Assembly (NCBI GenBank): GCA_036443405.1
Contig: JAZFYD010000188.1
Span: 1-29,252 of the forward strand
DNA length: 29,252 nt
DNA from: JAZFYD01 sp036443405
GTDB taxonomy: Bacteria > Planctomycetota > PLA2
Direction of reading: 5' to 3'
The notes beneath the pieces were generated by a model. That model was given only the letters and a program-made list of their open reading frames with translations, had not been told where the DNA came from and ran no database searches. Positions within the stretch are counted from its first letter, which is position 1, and each line of letters begins with the position of its first letter. Both the position numbers and the translations under genes were made by a program. This document shows, piece by piece, positions 1 to 8,206 of this stretch.

Positions 1-1
1 C

Positions 2-664
2 GGCACCGACGAAAACGGGTTCGACGTGTTCAGCCGGCTGGTGCACGGAGCGCGCGCGTCGCTCGGCGCGGCGCTGGCGGCGGTGACGTTCGCGCTCCTG
101 ATCGGCGTGCCGCTAGGGCTCTATTCCGGTTGGTACACGGGGTTGGTGGACAGCACGATCATGCGCGCCGTCGACGTCATGCTGGCGTTTCCATCGGTGC
201 TCTTGGCAATCGCAATCGCGGCGGCGCTCGGCGGCGGTTCCATCGAGACCGTCGTGCTCGCCGTCGGCGCCGTCATGGTGCCGCGGTTCATCCGGCAGGT
301 GCGCGCCGCGGTGCTGCAGGTCAAACACCACGACTATGTGATGGCCGCCAAAGCGCTCGGCGCGACCGACCGCCGCATCCTCTTCCGCACCGTGTTGCCC
401 AACTGCATCGCGCCGATCCTGATCCTGGCGACGCTGAGCATCGGGCTCGCGATTCTCGACGCCGCCGGTTTGAGCTTTTTGGGCCTCGGCCCGCCGGCGA
501 GCTCGCCGGAATGGGGCGTCATGCTTCGTAAAGGCGTGCGTTATCTTGAGCGGCAGGAGCAATGGCTCGTACTACCACCCGGCATCGCGATCGCACTGAC
601 CGTCTTGGGGTTCAACCTCCTCGGGGACGGATTGCGCGACGCCTTCGATCCCAAGCGCTCGTAG
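2..664 (+). CDS. ABC transporter permease, DppC/OppC type (5' end outside window)
   Basis: This is the inner-membrane permease of a peptide/nickel-type ABC importer. It would pair with a DppB-like permease, ATPases and a binding protein that are not in view. The frame is open from the first base and begins GTDENGFDVFSRL, which matches the family's conserved GTDxxGRDVFSR segment, so the GTG at 26 is internal and the true start lies upstream. Hydrophobic segments follow. The cytoplasmic EAA-type loop is visible as AAKALGATDRRILFRTVLP, where the ATPase docks. The C-terminal family signature GLSFLGLGPPASSPEWG is also present. About 220 codons are visible of a usual 280-300. The substrate cannot be read from the permease. 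The last 103 bases overlap the longest frame of the next gene. Confidence 0.9.
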   Translation, partial: GTDENGFDVFSRLVHGARASLGAALAAVTFALLIGVPLGLYSGWYTGLVDSTIMRAVDVMLAFPSVLLAIAIAAALGGGSIETVVLAVGAVMVPRFIRQVRAAVLQVKHHDYVMAAKALGATDRRILFRTVLPNCIAPILILATLSIGLAILDAAGLSFLGLGPPASSPEWGVMLRKGVRYLERQEQWLVLPPGIAIALTVLGFNLLGDGLRDAFDPKRS

Positions 665-1635
665 CGGTCGTACTGCTCGCAGCGTGCGGTGGCGACCCTG
701 TGATCGCCCCGCCCGCAGCGTGTGCGACCGACGAGGTTCCGGCCGGCACTGCGGAATCGGGCGAGTCGAGCACGCCGAAAGCCGCGAAAAACGCCGAGGA
801 CTACGTCGCGCGGATGTTCGCTGGTGACTGGGCGGATCTCGAGGAACTCGACGAGGACGAGTTTGTCTCCCAGATGCAGGAGTACATCAAGGGGGACAAG
901 GCCGGTCTCAATGACGATCGCCCGGAGATGCAGGCCATGATGTTCGCGCTGGTGCGGATGCGACCGAAGATCGCGCCGCTGCGTGCGCTGGTCGGTCCGC
1001 GCGATCCCGAAAAGGCCGAACTCGACGACGCGGCGATCAAGCGCGACTTCGTCGCAGTCGTGGTGGTGGACTCGTTCATGATCCGGGCGAGTCGGAAGGG
1101 GGCGCGGCAGGAGGAGCTATATGACGCGATCGTTTCCACCGGCGTGAATTTCTCGTTCGATCCGCTATGGGGCAACGCCGAAACTCGCACCGCGAACGAG
1201 GTGGCCGGGTTCATGTTGAAGCGCGCGCCGCTCAAGCCGCTGACCATCGCAGCGGTCACCAAACACCTCGAGCCGCTGATCGAAAAGTGGCGCGGACGTG
1301 CGACGACCAGCAGCACACCGGGCACGATCAGCGTCATCCTGCGATACCTGGGAGCCGACGGCGCCGACCGTTTGTTCCAGGAGTGGGAGCGTATGAAACA
1401 GGACGAGCGGCTCAGCCTGCTGGATCACATCGCGTACGGCGAACTCAACCGCAGCGCACTGAGCCGACTCGCCGACCTGATGATCGAAAAAGACCTCGAA
1501 CTCCGCGAGGCGGCGCTGAAAGCGTTGGAGCAGCACGGCGCCCCCGTGACCGAGGTCGACGCCGGCTCCCGCGACCGCGAGACGATCAAGGCCCAACGCG
1601 GCGTCCGCGCGTGGATCGCGAAAACCCTTGAGTAG
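562..1635 (+). CDS. Lipoprotein of unknown function (start uncertain: ATG 562 or ATT 631)
   Basis: I do not recognise a family. The strongest feature is a lipobox (VVLLAACGG) preceded by a hydrophobic stretch, so the product is probably exported and lipid-anchored at Cys42, counting from the ATG at 562. The mature part is acidic and mostly helical. Its C-terminal third, around LNRSALSRLADLMIEKD and LREAALKALEQHGAP, looks like HEAT-type helical pairs. The only canonical start is ATG 562, which gives an Arg-rich leader of about 30 residues lying entirely inside the permease gene in another frame. No ATG, GTG or TTG occurs between it and the hydrophobic core. An ATT at 631, preceded by GGGGA, would give a compact signal peptide MARRLRSQALVAVVLLAAC with Cys19. 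The stop overlaps the next gene's TTG start by 8 bases, suggesting co-transcription. Confidence 0.7.
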   Translation: MARTTTRHRDRTDRLGVQPPRGRIARRLRSQALVAVVLLAACGGDPVIAPPAACATDEVPAGTAESGESSTPKAAKNAEDYVARMFAGDWADLEELDEDEFVSQMQEYIKGDKAGLNDDRPEMQAMMFALVRMRPKIAPLRALVGPRDPEKAELDDAAIKRDFVAVVVVDSFMIRASRKGARQEELYDAIVSTGVNFSFDPLWGNAETRTANEVAGFMLKRAPLKPLTIAAVTKHLEPLIEKWRGRATTSSTPGTISVILRYLGADGADRLFQEWERMKQDERLSLLDHIAYGELNRSALSRLADLMIEKDLELREAALKALEQHGAPVTEVDAGSRDRETIKAQRGVRAWIAKTLE

Positions 1636-2662
1636 CGGTCAGCGACGACCGTCGTCCGTTCGGAAACGCTTGAAGGCCCTTCGCGTCCGGACGGATCTGA
1701 GTTTTCGTCGTGCGTTGAGCCGGCTGCGGCTCCGGCGTGTGGATGATCGCGAGATTCCGGTCGCGCCCGATGAGATCCGTTTGTTCACCGTCATCCGGAA
1801 CGAGTCGCTGCGGCTCCCGTTTTTCCTGAAGTACTACTTCGATATGGGAGTCGACCGTGTCTTTGTGGTGGACAACGGTTCGACGGACGACAGTGCGCGC
1901 CTCGTGCTCGACCACGATCGCACTCACGTCATCCGGACCCGCGAGACCTACGCGAAGCACACGTTCTGGATCGAAGCCCTTTTGGACCGGTACGGCATGG
2001 GGCACTGGTGCGTGGTGGTCGACGCGGACGAGTTTATGGTGTTCCCAAGGTCCGAGGAGACCTCGCTGCGGCACCTGGTCCAGTACTTGGACGGGAACCG
2101 CTACACCGGCGTCCGGGCGCTGTTGCTCGATCTGTTTTCGAAGGAACCGTTCGACGAGATCGTTTACGAGTCGGGGACAGACCCGTTGGAGGTCTGTGCG
2201 TTTTTCGATGCGGATTACTGCCGCCAACCGGTCGAGGTCCTGAACCGCCGCACGGGCTTTTTTTGGAACCATGAGGCCTGGGCCGGCGGGACACGGAAGC
2301 GAGTTTTCGATGTTGAGAGCTGCGCCTCGAAGGCCCCGCTTTTCCGGTACGACAAAGGAGTCTCGCCGTCGGTCGGGACGCATCATGTCGGGGGCGTGAA
2401 TCACGCCGACGTCGAAGCGGCGGTGCTTCATTTCAAGTATCTCCAGAGCTTCCGCGGTCAGGTGCAGGCGGAGGTGGAGCGCGAGCAACACTGGGACAAC
2501 GCGTCGGAGTACCGGGGCTACCAAGCCGCCTTTGCCGAACGCAAAATCAGCTCGCTGTACTGGCCAGGCGCCGTTCGATATGTCGATACCCGGCAACTCG
2601 TGGATCTCGGCCTCCTGCGCGATTCGGAGGGCTTTCGGTCCTCTTGCCGGTTGCCCTCCTAG
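1628..2662 (+). CDS. Family-2-like glycosyltransferase (Glyco_tranf_2_4 type)
   Basis: This is probably a sugar transferase acting at the cytoplasmic side. The acceptor is unknown. The core runs LFTVIRNESLRLPFFLKYY (about residues 52-70), then DNGSTDDS (82-89) and the acidic metal/nucleotide-sugar motif DADEF (132-136). This order is typical of the compact glycosyltransferases related to family 2/92, whose members start with V-x-R-N-E and end the catalytic core with a DxDEF motif. No transmembrane segment is apparent, and the N-terminus is very basic. The start is TTG 1628, overlapping the preceding lipoprotein stop by 8 bases. No clear Shine-Dalgarno is visible, and a second in-frame TTG at 1670 is possible. 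Family assignment is confident; the substrate is not determined. Confidence 0.8.
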   Translation: MSSGQRRPSSVRKRLKALRVRTDLSFRRALSRLRLRRVDDREIPVAPDEIRLFTVIRNESLRLPFFLKYYFDMGVDRVFVVDNGSTDDSARLVLDHDRTHVIRTRETYAKHTFWIEALLDRYGMGHWCVVVDADEFMVFPRSEETSLRHLVQYLDGNRYTGVRALLLDLFSKEPFDEIVYESGTDPLEVCAFFDADYCRQPVEVLNRRTGFFWNHEAWAGGTRKRVFDVESCASKAPLFRYDKGVSPSVGTHHVGGVNHADVEAAVLHFKYLQSFRGQVQAEVEREQHWDNASEYRGYQAAFAERKISSLYWPGAVRYVDTRQLVDLGLLRDSEGFRSSCRLPS

Positions 2663-2775
2663 CCCCCAACATCGGTCCGCGCTGACACACCCGTGACACG
2701 CTGCCTCCATCGTGGCTGGGCTAAAATGCGGCGGTCCGGGCCGGCACAGGCTAGCTTGGGGCTGCGGAGGCACTC

Positions 2776-3492
2776 ATGAGGGCGTTCACGAAATATTCTC
2801 GGCCCAACGGCTCACGCCGTTGGAGCACCACATCAGTTCTGTGGATTCTGCTCGCGGGATGCGCGGGCGGTACGGGCTGCAAGGCGATCCCCAAGGAAGA
2901 ACTCGACGAGGTCAGCTGGGGCAAGCCGTTCGAGGACGACTTCGAGATGGCCAAGCACCGTGCCCACAAGGTCATCAAGCAGGAGTTCAAGTACATCGAT
3001 CCGGACCTGACCGAAGAGGGTTCCGGCGACCTATGGAGCACCTGGTCCTATCGGATGTCGTCGTTTTATCGCGAGAGCAAGCGGTACCGCGGCCGTGTGG
3101 TCGTTGAGGACCTGGGCAACGGCAAGGTCCGCATCGGCGTCGCTGTCATGTTTCAGATCAACGACAACATCGACAACCCGTCGGTCAAGGAAGAGGCCCG
3201 CTGGGTTGCGACCCGCCGCGACCATGCAACCGAGGGGCGCATCGAGCGGCGCGTCGCGCGTCGTCACCGCGACTTCGAGGTCAGCGCGACGTACAAGGAA
3301 AAACACCGCGAGAAGCGGCGCGAGACCCTGCGCGAGGATCTGACGAAACGCTACGAGGACGTCGAGTTGGAAAGCGCGGGCAAGATCAACAAGACGCGCG
3401 CTCCCCTCGAAGGTGCCGAGAACGAGACCTACATCCCGCCGGCGCACGATTGGGAAAAAGGCGGCAAACCGAAAGAGGACGACTCCAAGTAG
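2776..3492 (+). CDS. Small charged lipoprotein, unknown function
   Basis: I do not recognise a family. ATG 2776 is well supported by GGAGG at 2766-2770 with a 5-base spacer. The N-terminus has a basic region, a short hydrophobic core (VLWILLAGCAGG) and a lipobox Cys29, predicting an exported lipoprotein. The mature domain (about 40-150) has alternating hydrophobic residues and aromatic clusters (WSTWSYRMSSFYRESKRYRG). The C-terminal part (about 150-238) is extremely rich in Arg, Lys and Glu and is probably helical. Codons 8-16 (RPNGSRRWS) are made by a palindromic repeat, copies of which recur just after the stop. The gene is convergent with lon. Confidence 0.75.
   Translation: MRAFTKYSRPNGSRRWSTTSVLWILLAGCAGGTGCKAIPKEELDEVSWGKPFEDDFEMAKHRAHKVIKQEFKYIDPDLTEEGSGDLWSTWSYRMSSFYRESKRYRGRVVVEDLGNGKVRIGVAVMFQINDNIDNPSVKEEARWVATRRDHATEGRIERRVARRHRDFEVSATYKEKHREKRRETLREDLTKRYEDVELESAGKINKTRAPLEGAENETYIPPAHDWEKGGKPKEDDSK
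2796..2823 (+). repeat. Palindromic repeat copy A, inside the lipoprotein signal-peptide codons
   Basis: A perfect inverted repeat CCAACGGC-TCAC-GCCGTTGG lies at 2804-2823 (8-bp arms, 4-base loop). It is preceded by TTCTCGGC. The same core, with the same TTCTC left flank, occurs twice at 3495-3552, so this is one repeat family. Here it is translated as part of RPNGSRRWS in the signal peptide's basic region. Confidence 0.85.
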
Positions 3493-3494
3493 GG

Positions 3495-3552
3495 TCTCTG
3501 GCTCAACGGCTGACGCCGTTCCGTGTTCTCTGGCTCAACGGCTGACGCCGTC
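3495..3552. repeat. Palindromic repeat copies B and C, tandem, 32-bp period
   Basis: Two identical 25-base units begin at 3495 and 3527. Each contains the hairpin AACGGC-TGAC-GCCGT(T) (arms 3505-3510/3515-3520 and 3537-3542/3547-3551). They fill most of the 104-bp gap between the lipoprotein stop and the lon stop, so they may work as a bidirectional transcript end, although no T-run follows. They share core and left flank with the copy at 2796-2823. Confidence 0.85.
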
Positions 3553-3596
3553 GAGGCGGCGGCGGGTGTCGTTCGCCGACGACGTTCAGACAGAGC

Positions 3597-6011
3597 CTAG
3601 GCTTTCGCTCGCACGGCGGGCGGCTCTACGGCCTCGATCGGCATTGACTTGGAGTTCTTCGCGCCGGGGCGGCCGATCATCGCTTCGCAGATGTTCGTCA
3701 TCACCTCGGTCGTCGCGACGATGTCGAGACGCTCGCGCACCTCGGCCGGCACCTCTTCGAGATCCTTGAGGTTCGCCGCCGGGATCAGCACGCGGCGAAT
3801 GCCGCACCGGTGGGCCGCGATCAGCTTCTCCTTGATACCGCCCACCTCGAGTACCTTGCCCTTGAGCGTGATCTCGCCGGTCATCGCCACGTCGTGGCGG
3901 ATCGCGCGGTCGGTCAGGAGGCTGGCGAGGCACGTTGCGATCGCCACACCCGCGGACGGTCCGTCCTTCGGCGTCGCGCCGTCGGGGAAGTGGATGTGCA
4001 GATCGTTTTCCTTGAAAGTGCTCGGCTCGATGTTGAACTCGTCCGCGTTCGCGCGGATGTAGCTGAGCGCCGCGCTCACGGATTCCTGCATTACCTCGCC
4101 GAGGCGTCCGGTGACTTTCACTTCGCCGCGTCCGGGCATGCGGTTGGCCTCGATCAGCAGCAACGCGCCGCCCGCCGCGGTCCAGGCCAAGCCCGTCGCG
4201 ACACCGACCTCGGGCTGCTTCAGTCCGGTCTCCACCTTGAACGGTGCGGGGCCGAGCAACTCGCGCACAAGCGGTCTGCCGACACGCGTTGCGACTTCGC
4301 GACCCTCGACGACGCGCACGGCGATCTTTCGGCAGACCGCACTGATGGCGCGCTCGAACTCGCGCAGCCCCGCCTCGCGAGTGTGCCCGTCGATCAGGAG
4401 TTCCAGACCGGGGGTCGTAAACCGCAGCGTCTCCGCGTCGAGCCCGTGCGCATCCAGTGCTCGCGGCACGAGGTGCCTGCGTCCGATCGTGAGTTTTTCG
4501 CTGCGGGTGTATCCGCCGATGCGCAGAATTTCCAAACGATCGCGAAGCGCCGCGGGGATCGTGTCGACGACGTTGGCGGTCACGATGAAAATGGCCTCTG
4601 ACAGATCGACGCCGACGTCGAGGTAGTAGTCGCGGAACTCGTTGTTCACCTCGGGGTCCAAAACCTCGAGCACGGCGGCAGCCGGGTCGCCGCGCGCATC
4701 CGAGCCCATCTTGTCGATCTCATCGATCTGGATGACGGGGTTCTTGACGCCGGAGCGCTTCATCAACTGGACGATCTTGCCGGGCATCGCGCCGACATAC
4801 GTGCGGCGGTGGCCCTTGATCTCGGCTTCGTCCCGCAAGCCGCCAACGCTCATGCGTTCGAACTTGCGGCCCATCGCGCGTGCGACGGAGCGGCCCAGCG
4901 TCGTCTTGCCGACACCCGGAGGTCCGACGAGGCAGATCACCGGCGCCGACTTGTCGTTCTTGAGCTTGCGCACGGCGAGAAACTCGATCATGCGCTCCTT
5001 GACCTTCTCGAGGCCGGAGTGCTGCTCTTCGAGCACCGCCCGCGCCGCCTCGATGTCATAACGATCGCGAGTGCGCTTTTTCCACGGCATGTCCAGAAGC
5101 CAGTTCACATAGCTGAGGATGACGTGGTATTCGGCGCTGCTCGACGGGACCGCGCCCAGCCGGCGAAGTTCGCGTTCGGCCGTTTCGAGGGTTTCGGCGG
5201 GCATGCCGCTCTTGCTGAGCCGCGCGCGCAGCTCCTCGATCTCCTCCTCGCCGGAGCCTTCCTCTCCCAGTTCGCGCCGGATCGCGCGCAACTGCTGGCG
5301 AAGGTACTGCTCCTTCTGACGTTCCTCGATCTGCTGGCGCACCTGACCGTGCATCTCCTCTTCGAGGGTGTTGCGTTCGAGTTCGCCTCGAATGGCGTCC
5401 GCCAATATGTCGAGGCGCGCTTCCGGGTCCACCGCGAGCACCATGTCGCGCTTGATTGAAAGCGGGAGATGCAGATAGGCCGCGACGAGATCGGCGAAGC
5501 GGCCGAACCCGCGCACGTTGAGGCGCAGGATGTTCTCGAGATCCTCGGGATAGGAACCGTCGCGCGGCGCGTACTCGCCGACGAGATCGAGGATCTTGAG
5601 AATCCTCGCGTTTGTGTCGGTCGCGGGCGGATCCTCGATCGTCAGAGTTTCCGTGCGGATGATGCTGCGCCCGTCGACCTGTTTCACGCCCAGGACGCGA
5701 GCGCGCGACAACCCGTGAAACACCGCCTGCATCGCGCCGTCGGGCAGATCGACACACTGGACCACGCGGGCCAGCACGCACACCGGATGAAGATCGGTGC
5801 GACGCCGCGGCGGATACGCACGGCCGGTGCTGAAGACGATGGCGACCATGGTCTCATCTTCGAAGTCGCGCAGCAGGTCGAGCGCGGGATCGTTGTCCGA
5901 GATCTGGATGGAAACGACGTCGTTCGGGAACACCACGCTCGAGCTCAGCTCCAGCGCGGGCGCATCCACCTTGGTCGGGACCTCGCGGGTGTCGTCCTGC
6001 TTCGGATCCAT
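3597..6011 (-). CDS. lon: ATP-dependent Lon protease
   Basis: This is a cytoplasmic AAA+ serine protease that degrades misfolded and regulatory proteins. The 804-residue length is normal for LonA. The N-terminal substrate-binding domain (about 20-210) is followed by a Gln/Glu/Arg-rich coiled coil (about 205-265). Next comes the AAA+ module with Walker A GPPGVGKT (363-370) and Walker B around IQIDEIDKM (427-435). The C-terminal protease domain has the catalytic Ser686 in PKDGPSAG and Lys729 in GIKEKL. Their 43-residue separation equals that of the classic Ser679/Lys722 pair of E. coli. ATG is at 6011-6009, with GGAGG on the minus strand (6020-6016) at a 4-base spacing. The gene is divergent from the FG-GAP lipoprotein and convergent with the small lipoprotein. 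No HrcA/CIRCE or other heat-shock operator was seen in the 218-bp upstream gap. Confidence 0.98.
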   Translation of the reverse strand: MDPKQDDTREVPTKVDAPALELSSSVVFPNDVVSIQISDNDPALDLLRDFEDETMVAIVFSTGRAYPPRRRTDLHPVCVLARVVQCVDLPDGAMQAVFHGLSRARVLGVKQVDGRSIIRTETLTIEDPPATDTNARILKILDLVGEYAPRDGSYPEDLENILRLNVRGFGRFADLVAAYLHLPLSIKRDMVLAVDPEARLDILADAIRGELERNTLEEEMHGQVRQQIEERQKEQYLRQQLRAIRRELGEEGSGEEEIEELRARLSKSGMPAETLETAERELRRLGAVPSSSAEYHVILSYVNWLLDMPWKKRTRDRYDIEAARAVLEEQHSGLEKVKERMIEFLAVRKLKNDKSAPVICLVGPPGVGKTTLGRSVARAMGRKFERMSVGGLRDEAEIKGHRRTYVGAMPGKIVQLMKRSGVKNPVIQIDEIDKMGSDARGDPAAAVLEVLDPEVNNEFRDYYLDVGVDLSEAIFIVTANVVDTIPAALRDRLEILRIGGYTRSEKLTIGRRHLVPRALDAHGLDAETLRFTTPGLELLIDGHTREAGLREFERAISAVCRKIAVRVVEGREVATRVGRPLVRELLGPAPFKVETGLKQPEVGVATGLAWTAAGGALLLIEANRMPGRGEVKVTGRLGEVMQESVSAALSYIRANADEFNIEPSTFKENDLHIHFPDGATPKDGPSAGVAIATCLASLLTDRAIRHDVAMTGEITLKGKVLEVGGIKEKLIAAHRCGIRRVLIPAANLKDLEEVPAEVRERLDIVATTEVMTNICEAMIGRPGAKNSKSMPIEAVEPPAVRAKA

Positions 6012-6229
6012 CTCTCCTCCACTCCTCTTTGCCCAACGGCCAGCGAAGGCCTAGATCCGCCGGCCCGACTCTGCTGCTCTCCGGGGCTTGCCGGCGGCGG
6101 GCGTCGTCGCAACACCACATCGGCAGCAAGCGCGTCCCGGATTGACCCAAACTCGGGAACAACGCGTTTGCGTCGGGGCGGAGATAGACTTTGAGGCCGC
6201 CGGGTTCTCCAAGCACCGACACAGAAAAC

Positions 6230-8134
6230 ATGCGCAAGCCTCGCCAATTCCGACCCCTCCACTCGTGTCTCTTCGTGGGACTCGTCGCCGCGGCCATCGG
6301 CCTCGTCTGGTCCCTCGGGGGGTGCGGATCCGGCGAATCCGACGGGTCTCCGGGCCAAACGCCGCCGGTCAGCGCCAAGGGCGGATTGGGATTTGCGTAT
6401 GTGGATGTCGCGAAGGAGATGGGCTTTTTGAGCCGAAACCGAAGCGGCCGGGACAAGAGCAAGGAGTTCATCCTCGAGGCGATGCCGCCGGGGATCGCGG
6501 TCGCCGATTTCGACGGCAACGGCTGGATGGACCTCTACGTGCCCAACGGCAACACCGTCGTTTCCTATCAGCGATCCGGCAAAACGTTCCGGTTGCTGGC
6601 CGAGGGCGACGCCCCACGCAACCAGCTGTTCCTGAACCGGGAGGGCAAGCGCTTCGAGGAGGTCGCCGCGCAGGCCGGCGTGGCTGACACGTCGTGGTCG
6701 TTCGGCTCCTGCGCCGGCGACATCGACAACGACGGCGATCCCGACATCCTGTTGTGCAACTGGGGCCGCAACCGGCTCTTTCTGAACGACGGCAAGGCCA
6801 ACTTCACGGAAGCCAAATGCGCGACCATCGGCGGCGACCCGCGGCATTGGTCTTGCGGCGCCTGTCTTGTGGACTATGACGGCGACGGCGATTTGGACGT
6901 CTACATCGCGCAGTACCTCGACCTGATCGATCTGGTCGAGAGCGACACCGCGCAGGTCGGACCCGATGGCAAGGTGTTCGCCCGCTCGTGCGAATGGCGC
7001 AACATCCCGGTGTACTGCGGGCCGCTCGGCCTCCTGCCGATCAACGACAGGCTCCTCAAGAACGAGCTCTCCGAGACCGGCAAGCTCACGTTCACGGACG
7101 TGACGAAGGAAGCCGGGATGTGGCTCCAGATGAGCCCGCAGGCGCGCAACGAGTCGTCTCGCGGGCCGTTTTTCGGATTCCAGCCCGTCGCCTGGGACAT
7201 CAACGGAGACGGGCATCAGGACATCTTCGTCGCCAACGACAGCGTCGCGAACCTCGCGTGGATCAACAAGGGCGACGGAACTTTCGAGGACCAGGCGCAC
7301 GCGCTCACCCTCGCGATCAGCCAGCGTGATTTTTCGGCGCAGGCGTCCATGGGCGTGGCTGTCGGGGACATCAATCGCGACGGTTTGCTCGACGTCACCG
7401 TCACGGAGTTCAGCCACGACCACTTCAATCTGATGATCTGCAAGACGATCTCGGACACGGAAGTCGTCTTCAACGAACGCGCGGTCCGCAGCGGATTGCG
7501 GGAGATGACGTTCGCCAAGCTCGGCTGGGGCGCGCTGTTGTTCGACCCGGACCTCGACGGCGACGACGACATCTTCTTCGCCTGCGGCCACGTCTACCCT
7601 GAGGTCGATCAGGCGAAGAACGAGGAATCGACCTACCGCCAGACGAACCTCCTGATCCTCAACGTGAAGCCGGAACGCCTCAAATTCCGCGATGTGAGCA
7701 ACCTCGCGGGCCCCGGCCTCGCCCTGCAGCGGCCGTCGCGCGCCGCCGTGCGCATCGATTTCGACAACGACGGCGACCCCGACATCGCGATCATCGAACT
7801 CAACGAACAGGCGACCCTGCTGCGCTGCGACCTCGCGCCGGCCGCCCAGAAGCGCCACTGGCTCGAGATCCGTTTGAGAGGGAATCCGAAGGCGGGGGTG
7901 CCGATGGATCCCGCGGGGGCGCTGGTCCGGGTCAAGACGGGGAAGATCACTCAGACCCGCGTCCGCCTGATTGGGTCCTCGTTCTTGTGCTCGGAGGACC
8001 CGCGCCTGCACTTTGGCCTCGGTGATTACGAGTCGGCCGACGTCGAGGTGACCTGGCCAAACGGCACCAAGACGCTCTTGACCAACGTTCCCGGCGATCA
8101 GCGGATCGAGATCGCCTGCCCCGACCGCCACTAG
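6230..8134 (+). CDS. FG-GAP/VCBS-repeat lipoprotein with ASPIC/UnbV C-terminal domain
   Basis: This is an exported lipoprotein of the FG-GAP plus ASPIC/UnbV architecture, abundant in Planctomycetota, Acidobacteriota and Bacteroidota. Its biochemical role is not settled. ATG 6230 gives a basic N-terminus, a hydrophobic core and lipobox SLGGC (Cys32), so I prefer it over the in-frame TTG at 6191. Seven calcium-type loops D-x-D/N-x-D-G-x-x-D are visible, for example DFDGNGWMD (about 93), DIDNDGDPD (about 164), DYDGDGDLD (about 216), DINGDGHQD (about 323), DINRDGLLD (about 379), DPDLDGDDD (about 439) and DFDNDGDPD (about 509). They are consistent with a seven-bladed propeller. The ASPIC/UnbV domain spans about 555-630 (LHFGLGDY, VTWPNGTK). 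The gene is 72 bp upstream of a GT-C-type membrane protein on the same strand. Confidence 0.9.
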   Translation: MRKPRQFRPLHSCLFVGLVAAAIGLVWSLGGCGSGESDGSPGQTPPVSAKGGLGFAYVDVAKEMGFLSRNRSGRDKSKEFILEAMPPGIAVADFDGNGWMDLYVPNGNTVVSYQRSGKTFRLLAEGDAPRNQLFLNREGKRFEEVAAQAGVADTSWSFGSCAGDIDNDGDPDILLCNWGRNRLFLNDGKANFTEAKCATIGGDPRHWSCGACLVDYDGDGDLDVYIAQYLDLIDLVESDTAQVGPDGKVFARSCEWRNIPVYCGPLGLLPINDRLLKNELSETGKLTFTDVTKEAGMWLQMSPQARNESSRGPFFGFQPVAWDINGDGHQDIFVANDSVANLAWINKGDGTFEDQAHALTLAISQRDFSAQASMGVAVGDINRDGLLDVTVTEFSHDHFNLMICKTISDTEVVFNERAVRSGLREMTFAKLGWGALLFDPDLDGDDDIFFACGHVYPEVDQAKNEESTYRQTNLLILNVKPERLKFRDVSNLAGPGLALQRPSRAAVRIDFDNDGDPDIAIIELNEQATLLRCDLAPAAQKRHWLEIRLRGNPKAGVPMDPAGALVRVKTGKITQTRVRLIGSSFLCSEDPRLHFGLGDYESADVEVTWPNGTKTLLTNVPGDQRIEIACPDRH

Positions 8135-8206
8135 CGCGGTACGCGGGCGCGACTCGAAGGACCCGCCTGTCTCAAGTTGGGCCTTGTTCGGGACGAAAGA
8201 GACAAT

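Noticed and set aside
2722..2727. TAAAAT as a -10 element for the small lipoprotein
   Set aside because: No acceptable -35 at 16-18 bp; the nearest TGACA-like element is about 23 bp away.
6032..6049. CCCAACGGCC followed by AGCGAAGG upstream of lon as a fourth repeat copy
   Set aside because: Only the left arm matches; the right arm and loop differ, so it may be chance.
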